Assembly: GCA_961205875.1 (NCBI GenBank)
Contig: OY540812.1
Span: 27,661,098 to 27,725,097, forward strand
DNA: 64,000 nucleotides
DNA from: Sialis fuliginosa
Taxonomy: Eukaryota > Arthropoda > Insecta > Megaloptera > Sialidae
Direction of reading: 5' to 3'
The notes under the pieces were generated by a model. The model did not search any database. It saw only the letters and a program-made list of their open reading frames with translations, and was not told the DNA's origin. The translations under genes were made by a program, and so were the position numbers. Of the stretch, positions 1 through 12,468 are shown piece by piece. The stretch's first letter is position 1; every line of letters begins with the position of its first letter.

Positions 1-1797
1 ACTTGCTAATGATTACAAAATGATAAGTACTACGACACAAAAGTTTTAAAATAAAGATTCGTAAAATTTGAAACAATGAAAGGCATTAGATGCTATGGTA
101 ATATAAAATAATTAATAAATAATTTAAATGTCCACCATTTTGACATCCATTAGCCGATTATTCTCAAATTAAGCTGTTTTACAGTAAAGTGTCTATAGAT
201 TATGATTCAGTAATGGCGGTTATCAAATATTCATAAACATTTATAATTTAGTACATTTAATAAAACAAGAGTCCAACACTCGGGTATGATCCAAGATTTA
301 TGAAATCAATGTGTCTGTTACAGTTTATTTATTTATTGTAGTAAATGGTGAACCAATAATAGACTTGAATTATCAAATTAAAATTTTAATTTTTTCAAGG
401 GAATACATTGGTTACCAATTTTTTTTACTATTCAATTCCGGCGAATGGGATATCAAATTAATGCTGACAAATGAAGGAATTAAAATAAGTAAACGTTTTG
501 TTATTAATTATTAATAACCTTTGTTTAACAAATATCCGGAAATATTATATAAGAGAAGTTTTTAACTAATCAGATCGTGAAAAAATGTAAAAATACGTAT
601 CTCATTAAAAAATAAATCAAAGTTACCTTTAAAAAAAAAACACCCACAAAAAATAAAAAATAAAAACTATCTCTGAAAAGTTTTTTTTTAAATTCATAAC
701 GTTTTACATCGAAAATTAAGCTCTTACAGAAAAATGAATTTGTGATAAAAAGTTACAAATAAAAAAACCATAAAATGCTAAATGTGCATCCAAAAATGTA
801 CATTCAGTACGTAGGTTAATTATAGGTATTGTCAATATCTACTCAATACCTCTAACATTCCTGTAGGGTTCATGGAATACAGTTAATAATCTACACATTC
901 AGGCATTATCTCTCTCAAATTAAACGCTTTCGCTTTGTACCGATTATCCGACCCGTTTAATTATTATCAGTTTATATTTTGATTCGACTCAATCATGCGT
1001 GGGTGCGTTAGTACGTTTGTATATGTGTTTGTTTGTTTGTATATTTCACGTTATTGCTGCTCTCAAATACCAATGATAAATTGTCATTGATTTGCAATAA
1101 ATAAATGTTATAATAATTACGCACTAAGAGCAAATATTATTTAATTTCATTAACACTCTTAAGTAGCTTATAGTTTTTATTAGATTAATAATTAATTAAT
1201 AATTTTTGATAAAATATAAATTCTTTAACTCGAATCCCAAGGGAAGAGTATTGATGGTATTTCTAGGGAAGCAACAAGGTTCGCTATATAGGATATTTTA
1301 TAATTGAATGTCAATATTGAAAGGAGAATCTATGCATGATTTTAAGACAAAAAGTTCAAATAAACATAGGTCCGTTTTCACTTTATTTTTGATATACTCC
1401 GAAATTACACTAGATATTTTGAAAACTTGAATGAAAACAAGGTGTAGAGTTAGAGAGACATCTTTTTTAAAAGACGTGAGTATCTCAATTATATAAATAT
1501 TGCGCTATTTGTTTAATTTTTTTTTTATTAAAAAAAATCCTGAGTATAAAGGAATTTTTTTTTGTAAATTACTAAAAAAAAGACTAGTTAATTCAAAAAC
1601 TTCAAATGATTTACCACCAAAGATCAAAGATATATTATTAATTTGTTTCGGGATTTTGAATGGAGCTTCTTATAATCTTTTGTTAGTTATTTACAAAATT
1701 TGGGATTACTTCTAATATTTTTAAATTTTCCTAGAAATACTTTTACTGAAATTGTGAAACACGGATGTGTTCGAGTTATAGAGATCTAAGAAACTAA
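1..1797. other. AT-rich DNA, nothing recognised
   Basis: The stretch is AT-rich with frequent A and T runs. The only open frames are short (71 codons or fewer), AT-driven and without recognisable motifs. I see no RNA gene, no clear repeat boundary and no terminal inverted repeat. Confidence 0.6.
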
Positions 1798-1936
1798 AAA
1801 AACAAGCCGTGGGATAGGTTTGGACTATACAAGGGTGGCATTTATAACTAAGTGCGACCCTTGAGGTTCACACAACCAACTTCCCAGCATGGTATGACTA
1901 TCAATACTTGAATACTGATTATTTACTATTTTTTCA
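1798..1936 (-). repeat. Dispersed repeat, inverted partner at 23346-23442
   Basis: The segment running from 'acaagccgtggg' through 'cttcccagcatggtatgact' to 'tactgattatttact' reappears as its reverse complement at 23346-23442, with substitutions and small indels. This shows two copies of one interspersed repeat in opposite orientation. No protein coding or terminal structure is visible, so the family is unknown. Confidence 0.6.
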
Positions 1937-3239
1937 TTATTATAAAAAAACTGGATGATATTTGATAAAAACTAAAAATATTTGAAATTTTAGTATCGAT
2001 TGCTACCAAAACAAATTGTATAGATCGGATAAATCTTTTTCAAGAAATTCTGAAATCTACTTTTGGACTGGACCGAATTTGATTAAATTTCTTTCAAATC
2101 ATACTAACGTCAAGACGCTTCGATTGGCAATCCAGCGAAGTCAATATCATTTTTTATTTTCGAGATTGAATATTGCATTTTTTTATATCTATTTTCGAAC
2201 TCATTACAATAACTTCCCTATACTGCAAGTTAATAAAAATTATCAAAATGGATTTATCCCCTAATAAACGTACATAATTATATAATAGTATTAATTAGAA
2301 GGTCTATAAAAAGTTGGAACTTGAAATTAAAAATCAACTCAAAAATCTTTCTAAAAACTTCACAAATATAACCCCCATCAATACGTCATTTTCTTTACAG
2401 ATTAACACTGACAAGTTTAAGCGATCTTTCTTGTCCTGCATATTAATCAATCAATCAGTTTAATAATCCTGTGTGCATGCAGCCTTATTTATAACAGGGG
2501 CGGCGATATGTAAAATTAATTAAATTAGAATATTCATCAAATGTAATTGGGCAATGGGGGAATATTCCGTGTATAAGCGTTCGGAGAAACGATTGCGAAT
2601 TACGGACACACTTCCAATATATTACACATTATTGTATTGATATGGGTTCAAATATCGATTTTATATTTACTCGTTTACTGTTCAATAAATACGAATGTAT
2701 ACTTAAACTGCATTATTTCTATTTCTTGTACATAATTAGAATCAAGTTATCTCCAAGTCCATTTGCTTGATTATGATTTTATTTTTTTCAGGGCGTGTCT
2801 TATCTCTATACATATTATAAAGAATGTTCGAGTGTCTGGGATAATCTGGAAAACTACAAGATCGATCTTTGAAACCAGCACCAATTTTTTCCTTGAAATC
2901 TCAGAAATACTATAAATGGTACATCTCATCACGCTATCACTCAAAACACCTGAGCAGTGAATAAATTAGCTGCGCAGATCAAAAACAAACGAGCACGCGA
3001 ATAATTTTACCCGTATGCTGCCATTGCATTGTCTAACTATTTCATTTTTATACAATTTTATTATAAATTATTATTGACTCGAATAAAACGTACCTGATTA
3101 TTTTTATTTCTTATATTTTTTAAAAATTAAGTTTTTTAACAATTAACGCCAAATAGACATTTAATGTGTTAATATAAAAATCAGATGTATTATATTTTAT
3201 ATTATATTTTGCAATGGGAGATATGTACATCTTTGTAAG
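1937..3239. other. AT-rich DNA, nothing recognised
   Basis: No sustained open frame, inverted termini or repeat family could be identified. The 82-codon frame near 2016-2264 has no recognisable motif and no coding-like composition. Confidence 0.55.
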
Positions 3240-3545
3240 ATAATATTTTACTACAAAAGCTGTGACTTTAATATTGAAAATTTTATGCTCTACAAAAAAG
3301 ATTCAATACGATTTTCACACAACATGCGTCGTTCTTAAGATATTTTGGAATACCACCCTTCCCGCTACACACGATTTTGATGGTTTTTATATGACACCTA
3401 CTAACCAAGTTTCATTAAAATCGGTTCAGTGGATTATGCATGTAATAAGGATTCAAACAGATAGACAGAGAGAGAACATTTTTTTTCTTTCAGAAATAAT
3501 CACATCGCTTTCTCTTTCCTTTGGATATGGCGAGGAAGCAAAAAA
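3240..3545 (-). repeat. Dispersed repeat family A, reverse-oriented copy
   Basis: Read on the minus strand, this begins with the family start (a 'gcttcctcgccatat' type sequence) and continues through 'aacttggttagtaggtgtc' and 'tcttaagaacgac'. It is the diverged reverse complement of the copies at about 17001-17620 and 59423-60242. It lacks the distal part, so it is a fragment. The 103-codon plus-strand frame here is incidental to the repeat. Confidence 0.6.
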
Positions 3546-3775
3546 CAACTGCTTATCACACTTTAACAAATAGTAGATATTTGATTTATCATTAGACTCG
3601 AGTACAAACGTAAAAATACGAACATTTTTGCTTTCAGAAATGATCACATAGCTTTCTTTATCCTTCAGATATGGCAAGGAAGCAATAAAAAACAAACACT
3701 TTAACAAATAATAATATTTAGTTATTCTTTAGCTTGTATACGAACGTAAAAATACGAACATTTTATGATTTTTAA
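3490..3775. repeat. Local duplication of family A terminus
   Basis: The block with 'ctttcagaaataatcacat' and 'atatggcgaggaagca' recurs about 150 bp later as 'ctttcagaaatgatcacat' and 'atatggcaaggaagca'. The phrase 'acgtaaaaatacgaacatt' also occurs twice, near 3608 and 3744. This is a diverged tandem duplication of the end of the repeat. Confidence 0.55.
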
Positions 3776-5089
3776 ACAGTTTTCATATCACAGTTGAACA
3801 AATTTTAAATTAAAGAAAAATAATTACCATTTTCAACACCTTAACTATTTGCTTTGAATCCAATTTAACCGGCCTATTTCATGTTTACCGAATAGAACTT
3901 CTAAATAGTATATTCCATACATTTGAGATACAATCAACCAACTCTTAAGACAATAGCTGGAACATGTGGTTGGAATTGGGAGCAGATAGGTATCAATGAG
4001 ACATCGCTAATACCTGAAAGTCCCTAATTAATTCCAAAATCACCCCAGAAACTGTGAATATTAGCATTTGAATCTACGATTCTGATACTTATTGAATGTC
4101 TAACAAAACTTTAAATCCTTGAAGGAAATACTTTTGGAATGATACTTACCCTAGAACAGGCGAGAAATTTAATTATCTTTCGATTATTTAGTTACCGTTT
4201 TTGTATGAAAATATATGTTATATTACATTTTATGATTTTTGAGATTTACCTAATAAACAATATAATTAATAATAATATAACTTTACTTTACTTTTCATAC
4301 CCAATTTTATGTAGGTATATACAATAAATACAAAATTACCTTTGAATGCAACTTTTTATTTCTTTAAGCTTATGTTAATATCTATATTTTGCATCTGGCA
4401 CAAATACAAATTTATAATTATTTTTTAAACAATTCTGTGAGACTTCAATCTGGAAACTGTGTTTAAAATATTTATCATGGGAGCGATAAAAATTTCTTGT
4501 ACGTAATACTAAGAGTGAACAGTGTACGTGTATCTAATATTTTTTTTTTTAAGTGGTGTGTATGTATTAAGTTAATAATCAAACGTATTGTTTTAACGAA
4601 TAAACTGTATACAAACACGTCGCACCAACCTAAACTGATTGTACGCATCCATCTTTCTCCTATACATCTACTAATCGCTCTCTCGCGCATATGAAAACAC
4701 ACAATCATTCAAACGGTTCTGGATTTTCGCTTTCTCCCTCTCTTTAGCGTTTCATTACTTACGTGACGCATTTGATTAACGTGACAGGTCATTCCAAATC
4801 ACTAGTCTCGCTAAAGAAGTTTCACTTCAAAAATAATTCTCGTTAACTGATAAAGAAATTAATGAAACATGAGTTATAGAAAATATCATTCTCTAAAACT
4901 AAACATTTATTTCCTTAATATTTTTTAAATAGTATAACACATAAAGTATAGAAAATAATATTTTTACAACATTTACATAAACATTTTTTGACGTGAGCTA
5001 GATACTGGGTGGATATTTCAGAAACTTGATGTAAAGTTTTTAGGGGGATCTAAAACTATTAAATAACTCAGAAACGATAACTCCCCGAC
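3776..5089. other. AT-rich DNA, nothing recognised
   Basis: No gene or bounded element was seen. Around 4600-4760 there is a short stretch with more CpG and pyrimidine runs, but no motif supports a call there. Confidence 0.5.
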
Positions 5090-5727
5090 TGGGATGAATT
5101 TGATATCATTCTAACATTTCTAACCGGCGTATTGGTCCTCACCCATTAAACACTAAGCCACTCCCACGAAAATGTGGTACGAGTGAAGGGGGGCTAAACG
5201 TGCAGCGATCACTTTACGAGCTAGTGTAAATTTACAATCAGTATAGCTCGACACTCAAAGCAGCTTATACCTCACTGATTTTGGTCTCAAGTTAACATTC
5301 TCGGTTGAATCTACGAGGTACAAGTACAAATCAAAACATTTAACCAATTTTAGTGAGTGAAAAACTTCACATAATAATAAAAAATAAATCATAATGTCGG
5401 CTAAAACACGCGCAAAAACCAGTATGAAATATAAAAAATGCACAGTATTGGAAAGAGCGTCTCAGCAGCTATCACAAAATATGCCATTATCAGTAGCTGA
5501 AAGGGTCAGGAGGTACAGAACACGTCAAAATGCGCAAGTCTGCGGTTTGGTTAACAACGGCGCAAGCACATCATAAGTCTGAATTTTATTTAACCCCACT
5601 GCCGCAAATGACCTTGGATTTGGAACGTATTCACGTCAATCCTTCGACTATGCATCCTGATATGGTGACACCTTTTTTTCTAAGGAAGTTAAAAAAAAAT
5701 CAAAAATTGACAAGTTTGCTTTCATAA
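5090..5727 (+). pseudogene. Gene-like or transposon-ORF remnant with a basic RxxRYRxR motif
   Basis: A segment richer in GC than its surroundings precedes an ATG at 5394. The 60-codon frame is basic and ends at 5576. It contains 'LSVAERVRRYRTRQNAQ' (about residues 33-49), which resembles the 'AER-RRYR-R' segment often found near the N-terminus of arthropod hypothetical or transposon-encoded proteins. That likeness is from memory, not from a search. No longer continuation is present in the same frame, so if this was coding it is truncated. It could instead be a first exon. Function is unknown. Confidence 0.25.
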
Positions 5728-5764
5728 ATAGGATTTTCTTCCTTGAAGGAAATTGATCTTAAAA

Positions 5765-5885
5765 ATTGAGTTACAGCATCTACAGACCGACATACAGACA
5801 GACTGACATCATGGAAATGGAATTATAAATTTCTATTAAAATCTTGAATTCGGAATAAATCGGTTTAACAATACTTTTTTCTACT
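5765..5885 (+). repeat. Dispersed repeat family B, copy 1
   Basis: The segment 'cagactgacatcatgg', then 'attaaaatcttgaattcgg' and 'aacaatactttt' matches 7044-7155 in order and spacing. It resembles the 3' tail of a non-LTR or other retroposed family, but no coding remnant remains. The family is unknown. Confidence 0.5.
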
Positions 5886-7040
5886 ATGGATGTTTCATGT
5901 GTTAAAGTAAAAAATAAATATATAGGTTAGGTTATGTAAATAAAAAGACAAACATATTGAAAAATAAAAGCTGGGAATGAAAATCAACAAGAAATAAATA
6001 CATAGCTCCTGCACAAAAAAAGAAAACACTTTGATAAAAAAATTCAATATCCAATGGTAATTTCCACTTTCTTTAAACACATTTTCTGTTTCCCGTAAAA
6101 TACAATTTCAATATTTATTTTGTAGTTCAATTGTGTCATGCTGTTACGTTTAAAATTTTCACCGATTTGATGGGAAATGAAAAGGGAAGTGTTCAAGGAA
6201 TTGTCTTCCGGTATGTATTGAAATAATATGAAAGTAGTTATTTTCTTCAGGTGAAATTACAAGTACATGGAGAAGAAGTACTTAATTTAAAATTTAAAGT
6301 ACAACTTGTTGAACGTAAATGATCTGTCAGTAAATTTAGTGATTTTGTTGCTTTTGCTCATTTATTTAAAATAAAGATTTTGCACTATAGATAATGTTGA
6401 TGCCAAATTATTTAAAAAAAATGTTTTGTCATTTACTTCACCAATATCTACTTATTGCAGAGTTTGGTTGTACAATTAAATTATTTTTAAGTCCATATGC
6501 CATTTTACAGTCAATATAATATAATTCATTTTAATAATTTTTAGAATTTTTTTACGACTTTAATTTTCCAAGAGATTTTTATATTTTTAAAAATTCTACT
6601 AAAAAACGAACAACTTAAGAGAAAAAGTACAAAAAAATACAAAAAAAAGTACAAAAAATTAATAATCAAATTACAAAAACATAATAAACATTTTTTTTTC
6701 TATATTTTCGTTCAAGTTCTTGGTTTTCGATTAAAAAATTGTTAAACGTTAAAAACGATTACAATAAAAAAAAGTTTTCGTGGGTGCCATAGAACTTTCT
6801 TATACACTACATTTTTCTAACTATATTTAAAAAATCATTATGGTTAGATAATAAAAGTTAGAAAAAAATGATTCAAACATAAATCATAGATAATGATAAT
6901 TTCCGCAATTTTTATCTATAACATTTTTTATAATTTGCACTGTTTCAAAAATAATTCGAAAAGTTCCAAAATTAACAAAAGTAAACATCCGTTTCTGATT
7001 GTAAGGTCGTTTTCAAAAATAGAAGGTGTGTTATTTTGGA
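5886..7040. other. AT-rich DNA, nothing recognised
   Basis: Long A and T runs dominate, especially 6400-6800. Open frames are short and AT-driven. Confidence 0.55.
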
Positions 7041-7043
7041 GAC

Positions 7044-7155
7044 CAACAGACAAACAGACATCATGGCAAAAATAGAATGGATTCAGGGAAGATCATAATG
7101 GATATTCCCATTAAAATCTGGAATTCGAAAAAAAACGACTTCACAATACTTATAC
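7044..7155 (+). repeat. Dispersed repeat family B, copy 2
   Basis: The segment contains 'caaacagacatcatggc', 'ccattaaaatctggaattcg' and 'cttcacaatactt', co-linear with 5765-5885. It ends directly against the inverted-repeat element at 7160. Confidence 0.5.
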
Positions 7156-7159
7156 TATA

Positions 7160-7411
7160 CATATCATCGGTGCACAAGAAAAGTGACACATCTTAGAAAT
7201 CCTCATTTTTCAGGAGAACGATTTTAACATATTGTAGTGCATTTTGAAGTTATAAAACGGCAAAGTGATACATGGTCTATCGAGTATTTTATGAACTATC
7301 TTTATGTCGTTTTTCTGATAAAAGTCGATCTTTTTATGAACATTTTATATTAATTAACTTAAAAAGGAGGATTTTTGAGATGTGTCACTTTTCTTGTATA
7401 CCGACGATATG
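7160..7411. mobile_element. Tc1/mariner-type MITE with long inverted arms
   Basis: The left end 'catatcatcggtgcacaaga' and right end 'tcttgtataccgacgatatg' are inverted repeats. The match continues inward through 'aaaagtgacacatct' on the left and 'agatgtgtcactttt' on the right. TA dinucleotides flank both ends (7158-7159 and 7412-7413), as expected for a TA target duplication. The interior has no transposase frame. The TA flank suggests the Tc1/mariner class, but TA is common here, so the class is less certain than the inverted-repeat structure. Confidence 0.7.
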
Positions 7412-7414
7412 TAT

Positions 7415-10335
7415 TTTGTTATTAAAAAAAAATTATGACCACCAGACTTCCGCCAAAAATTATTTTGACAGCACCATTTGATGTCCTTTACTTTATCCTA
7501 CAACTCTTGTTAAAAACATTTTTTGTTATCTCGTAAAGATTCCCGGAAAATACAGTCGTCTAATTAAAATGGGCTTCCCAGTATATGGTCGTATGAGAAT
7601 GTTATATTATTTTATTAATATATGAACAACAAGGTAAAATTTAATATAAAATCACCATCATGTCATCACAAAACAATTTTAATAACGCACGCGAGACAGT
7701 AGAAGTAAAAAAATAAATAAATAATAAAAATAAAAGAGCTGAAACAAAATGACTGCTGGTAGAGAATCGGTAATTTAATTCTTGATGCTGTTTAAAAAGC
7801 AATCTATATTCTAACGACAGCATATGCTCAGGAATACAGTGAGCATTCCTTCTGTCTTCTCCGTGAGTAAAGCTCGCTTTCACAGAATGAAAATATTCTA
7901 TTCGTAATTGGTTTCACTTATATGGATAGCTCGCGATTGGATCGAGAAGCACGCAGAAAAAATGAACAGATATGAAAATATGAAATCGTATTTTACGTAT
8001 TGTCAGTTCGCCTCGGATATATTCTCATCGTATTTGATCAGAGCTGCATTTGAGAAAATTTTTAAAAAAATCCTTTTTTAATGTCCTTAAAATTATTTTA
8101 ACCTTAATTCAATTGGGTGAAGTGGGGTAATTGCAAACCTCATCGCTAATATTATATAATATATTTTATATCTTGTTAATTTTTACTACAAATGTCTGTA
8201 ACTGGTTTTAATTTCTCGTTATTTTCTTTAAAATATAACATTTAAAATATTGTTTTATTTATGAATTGTTATTTTATAATATAAAATACAATTTTTAAGT
8301 ATTTTTGATGGAATGAGACCAATTCATTTGTGACAGAAAAAGAAATATTGAAATTGTCTTTTTTTATGCTATTTATTTATTATACAAAATCTTAAATATA
8401 ACGTCCCCTATTCGAGAAGGGGTTTAATTTTTTTACCCTACACCCCAATATGACTTTTCCCGCCGAATCAAATGATTATATTATAACCCTTCATTTGTGA
8501 CAGAGGGTGAAATATTGATGGTTTAAAAATGAAAATTAGCTTAACTTTTTTTTATATTTATAAAAATCTGTTATTGGTACCAGTCATGTAAATCCCCCAA
8601 ATGGACCAATCAGAACCAAGTATTTTCTGGAGGTATAAGCTTTTAAAAGATGACATATTTTCTTTATATTCTTGCTACCAAGGTTATCGTGCGCCGGTAA
8701 ATATGTAGTTCTACTTCAAAAATATAAATGATCAAAAAAATATTCAATTAGTATCAAATTTGTTGTAAAGCCAAATATCTAAAAAACGATGGACCAAATT
8801 TTAGAAGAAAAAAGTTATGTACGGCCCTCGAAAATGTTTAGATTGTCAATGCGGCCCGTTTTTGTTGACATGGATTGATCTTCTATTAACAAGTACACAT
8901 TTATTTTAAAATGAGAGTTTTTAAATACAAATTTTACTACAACTGAAATTACAGTGGCAGCGTATTACATTTACCCCCAGCGATTCGGGGTAGTTGTTAT
9001 AATAATTCATTTGCACGTAGACCCATTATAGTATACAAAACATCGAAGGTGAAAGAAAGAAAGAAATAAATAAATACAGTGCAGTACCATTTATTTCAGT
9101 CTCTTGTATAACAATGATTTTAAGATCATTCCAAAGTTTGTGAGATTTATTGTTCCAGAGTACTATGTCACCAAATATGAGATGTTACAATACTATTTTT
9201 TGGGTTTTATTGCTATATACACAGTCAGAATACTGTTATTAGGTATACTTCACAACAAAAAACGGTAGCGAAATGAAACTTGTCCGAGCTGACGCGACAG
9301 TACTGACAATGTATCCGACAAGAAATAAATAAAAAAACATGTCTCAAAAACTTAATTGTGTTAACCTTGTCTTCATCAAAAATGCAGTCGTATTATTTTT
9401 AAAAATATATAATTTGAACTGAACATAATAATACAAAAATTGTCTGGTAAAGAATTTTTGTGAAGCTCATATAAAAAATTCCATTCTTAAAAAATATGTT
9501 TTTTTTATTCCGCTCTTATGTTTTTCATCCACCAAAGTTTTTTTTATGATTTAATTTAATATTATGCAAGCTTTGTTGAATAAATAACTAACTTCTTAAA
9601 AAAAACGTTGAAATAACTTTAGCATCTTCTATAAAATCTAATATTTAAAGAATGTATTTTTCCATATCTTTATTCAATTAGTAATTTATGAATTGTTTTT
9701 ATCAAAGGGAAAAATATCAACAAAATATTAAGATAGCTAAGTTGTTTGTTATTATTATAATTAGTTGTGAAATAATATCACACAACAAAAACAAAAATTT
9801 ATAATGTATATTTTTTAGAGTTCCGTAGGTCCACTTATTAATCTCAATTTGTCGTCTGTCCGTCACAGCAAAACAGAAAACTAGAAAAACAAATATAGAA
9901 AATTATGACCTGCAAAAATATATTAATAAAATTTGAAAAAACTAATTTTGATAGAGCTAAAATAAGCTAGGCGTATGAGGTAATAAAATAAGTATATAAA
10001 AGTATTTTTATTTTCTAACAAAAATTGGTGCTTGCATGAGGTCATTTACATGCCCCGCCCTTCTATATATGTATGTAAATACTGGCACAAAATTTTTGTA
10101 ATTCATGGTAGTAAAGTTCTTCATAAGAAATAAACAGAAAATTTAAAGATGTTATAACTATTTTGCTAACGAAGATATATAAATACGCGATACATTAAAT
10201 TAAACAGCACTCCAGTGCATTTAAAATGATATAAATGAAACAGACTACCTTCTATGTTACATATTAATCGTTTTTGAAATGATGCTTTTATCTTTTTTAT
10301 TTAAAAAAAGTGGGTGTGTGCAGTGTTTGTAAAGT
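7415..10335. other. Long AT-rich stretch, mostly featureless
   Basis: A short direct repeat 'ttcatttgtgacaga' occurs at about 8325 and 8488. A short GAAA-type run lies near 9050-9065, and 'agagttccgtaggtcc' near 9830 resembles a widespread arthropod repeat phrase. No gene or bounded element was identified. Confidence 0.5.
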
Positions 10336-10520
10336 ACAAGGTAGCCTCAGTAGCTCGGCGCGAGAGAGGGAAATACGTCATCTGGAGTGCCTAAATGTGG
10401 AGAGGGGGAATGATGTGCCTAATCATAACAAATATAGCCTTGTAACTTGGCGCAAGAAGTTAGAAATACATCATCTGGGGTGCCCAAGCTGATTTGTCAA
10501 AAGCTTCTGAGGCAACCTGT
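10336..10520. repeat. Small inverted-repeat element with internal direct duplication
   Basis: The ends 'acaaggtagcctcagtagct' and 'agcttctgaggcaacctgt' are imperfect inverted repeats. Inside, 'aaatacgtcatctggagtgc' near 10371 recurs as 'aaatacatcatctggggtgc' near 10464, each preceded by a 'ggcgcgag' or 'ggcgcaag' phrase. No target duplication was found. The 60-codon frame across it reflects its higher GC, not a recognised protein. Confidence 0.5.
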
Positions 10521-10529
10521 GTATTTATT

Positions 10530-10690
10530 ATACTAGTGTGTATAATTATACTAGTGACATCTAGCGTGCAAATGCAAAACTAAAAACCTGTTTTATCGAT
10601 TATCATAACAGAAATCTGTATTGTCTATACCTAACTTAACTTCATGGTGTTTTACTTACATAATGCGTTGAATTACTAAAATTTCATTCT
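10530..10690 (+). repeat. Dispersed repeat family C fragment
   Basis: The phrases 'tgacatctagcgtgcaaatg', 'ctgtattgtctatacctaac' and 'cttaacttcatggtgtt' recur at 50620-50690 and partly at 52130-52200. They belong to the family whose more complete copy is at 50425-50740. Confidence 0.5.
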
Positions 10691-11569
10691 GAAACTTCAA
10701 AAAAGTTCATTTGAGGGTATTTAAAAACAACTTCTTTTTTATAAAACGCGAAACCATTTTTAGTATTTTTAACTGTATATCATTTTAAAATCACTCGATT
10801 GCTCTTTAATATAAAATATTGCACATTCAAATAAATTCCTCCGTTACTGAAATGTAACGCCCTAAAATTTATATTTATTTCTTATATAGATGATCGTCGG
10901 GACACTTAAAGGGATATCCAATTACAAATACCTTTTTCAGGCGTTTTAAGACAATATTGCGCGTTCAAAGATGTTCGCTCCACTCTAGCATACAACCGTA
11001 AGTTTTTTCATTACTGCATTTTTAATACCAAAATCTAGAAATATAATACTATCCAACGAACCAGAAATAATAATAAACAAGTATTCTGTGTTCTAAATAA
11101 AACCACAAACATAATAGTTACAGAGTTTACAAAAACTAAATTATAAAAGACTTTTAAAAACAATAAAAAACAAACGGCTTCTTTCGTAAAAAAGTAAATC
11201 TAATAAAGCATTTTAATAACAGAAAACACCGTAAACCGCTTTTCTACAACAAAATAAAAAAATAATTTTATATTATATTGAGAAATGTTTTTATAGGAGA
11301 CCATCCTTCCTAATTTACAATAATTATTTCAGTTCACTGCGTGTTCTTTCGTTTGGGTTTTCCACCTGATCGTATATTATATTATCTCTGCCATCTCATG
11401 GATTTTCTCATTTTCCCATTTCCACGAATGTCTTCTTATTGTTTTTATTATTTATCTGTTGTCCTCTGAATCGGCAAAAATATGTTCATAAATAGAACGT
11501 TCTCTAAATTTCTTGTTTTCTAATTTAAAAAAAATTAAAACTATAAAAACTATAGGGGGAGAAGTGTGT
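10691..11569. other. AT-rich DNA, nothing recognised
   Basis: No supported gene, RNA or bounded repeat was seen. Confidence 0.55.
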
Positions 11570-11594
11570 TAGGTTAAGATGGAACACTGACTTC

Positions 11595-11831
11595 GGGTTG
11601 CACAAAGCAATATTGACAACAATTAGTTAATCAGTTGTTTTCAAACCATGATTAATGTTAATTCTAAACTTAATCTCAATTTGCAAATGAAAAATTCACT
11701 AAATATGATAATTTTTTACCTTATAAAATATATCATAACCGTGATTGTTTTAGAATTGTTTAGAATTGACGTAATAATGGTTTAAAAACAACTGATTAAC
11801 TAATTGTGATTAATTTTGCTTTGTGCAACCC
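11595..11831. mobile_element. Palindromic MITE, class unresolved
   Basis: The arms starting 'gggttgcacaaagcaa' (left) and ending 'ttgctttgtgcaaccc' (right, allowing one indel) are inverted repeats. They extend inward at least 60 bp through 'caattagttaatcagttgtt'. Weaker complementarity continues outward ('aacactgactt' against the complement of 'aaggtgagggtt'), so the true ends may lie near 11575 and 11850. No clear target duplication was found. There is no coding capacity. Confidence 0.7.
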
Positions 11832-11959
11832 AAGGTGAGGGTTCTAAGGGGAGAGATCCATTTAGTCAGCCGAAAATAAGCGAATTTCAAAGACAAGAAG
11901 TTTTAGATTAAACATATACGCTCTATGTGAATCTAAAAAAATCCAAAGAAATATGCAAA

Positions 11960-12468
11960 TTCGAAAAATGTAATGCGCGTGAGTAATTTTTGCTCACGAT
12001 CACGCACGCTCACAAGAGAAACATTTTTAGTCACGCCCGCTCACTCACGGATACAAAAAAAAGTATTCACGATCAAGCACGCTCACGAAACCTATTTTTT
12101 ACTCACACCCGATTACGCACGGCGGGTCATGCTCGTGACACGATTTAATGTAATTGTTGTAAATCAAATTTTCAAATGATGAAAATTAATGTTTTTTACG
12201 TGCAATATAATATTGTGTACATTTTATATTCATATTATTTCTTCTAAACTGCATTCTAGTACAATTAATAGCAAACAAAACACTAAAGACAAGGAAATAA
12301 AGCTATAATGCATTTTAAAAACTGTTTGGTGTTCTGATATAGTTGGCAATACTGACCATGTGAAAAAAATTATCTTCAAAATATACTCACGATCACGCAC
12401 GCTCACGATTGAAGATTTGAAAATCGTTCACACTCACGCGGCTCACGGCCCGCGCCCAGCTCTAATTC
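11960..12468. repeat. Transposon end with clustered 'ctcacg' subterminal motifs
   Basis: The motif 'ctcacgatcacgcacgctca' occurs near 11992 and 12386, with related copies near 12067 and 12108. The right edge, read on the minus strand, starts 'tagagctgggcgcgggccgt', reminiscent of a hAT terminus. A matching left terminus is not visible, so this is probably a truncated or rearranged hAT-type element. The cluster stands out by its GC content. Confidence 0.45.

Noticed and set aside
3262-3573. 103-codon frame as a gene
   Set aside because: It lies within a reverse-oriented copy of dispersed repeat family A, and the corresponding frame is not preserved in other copies.
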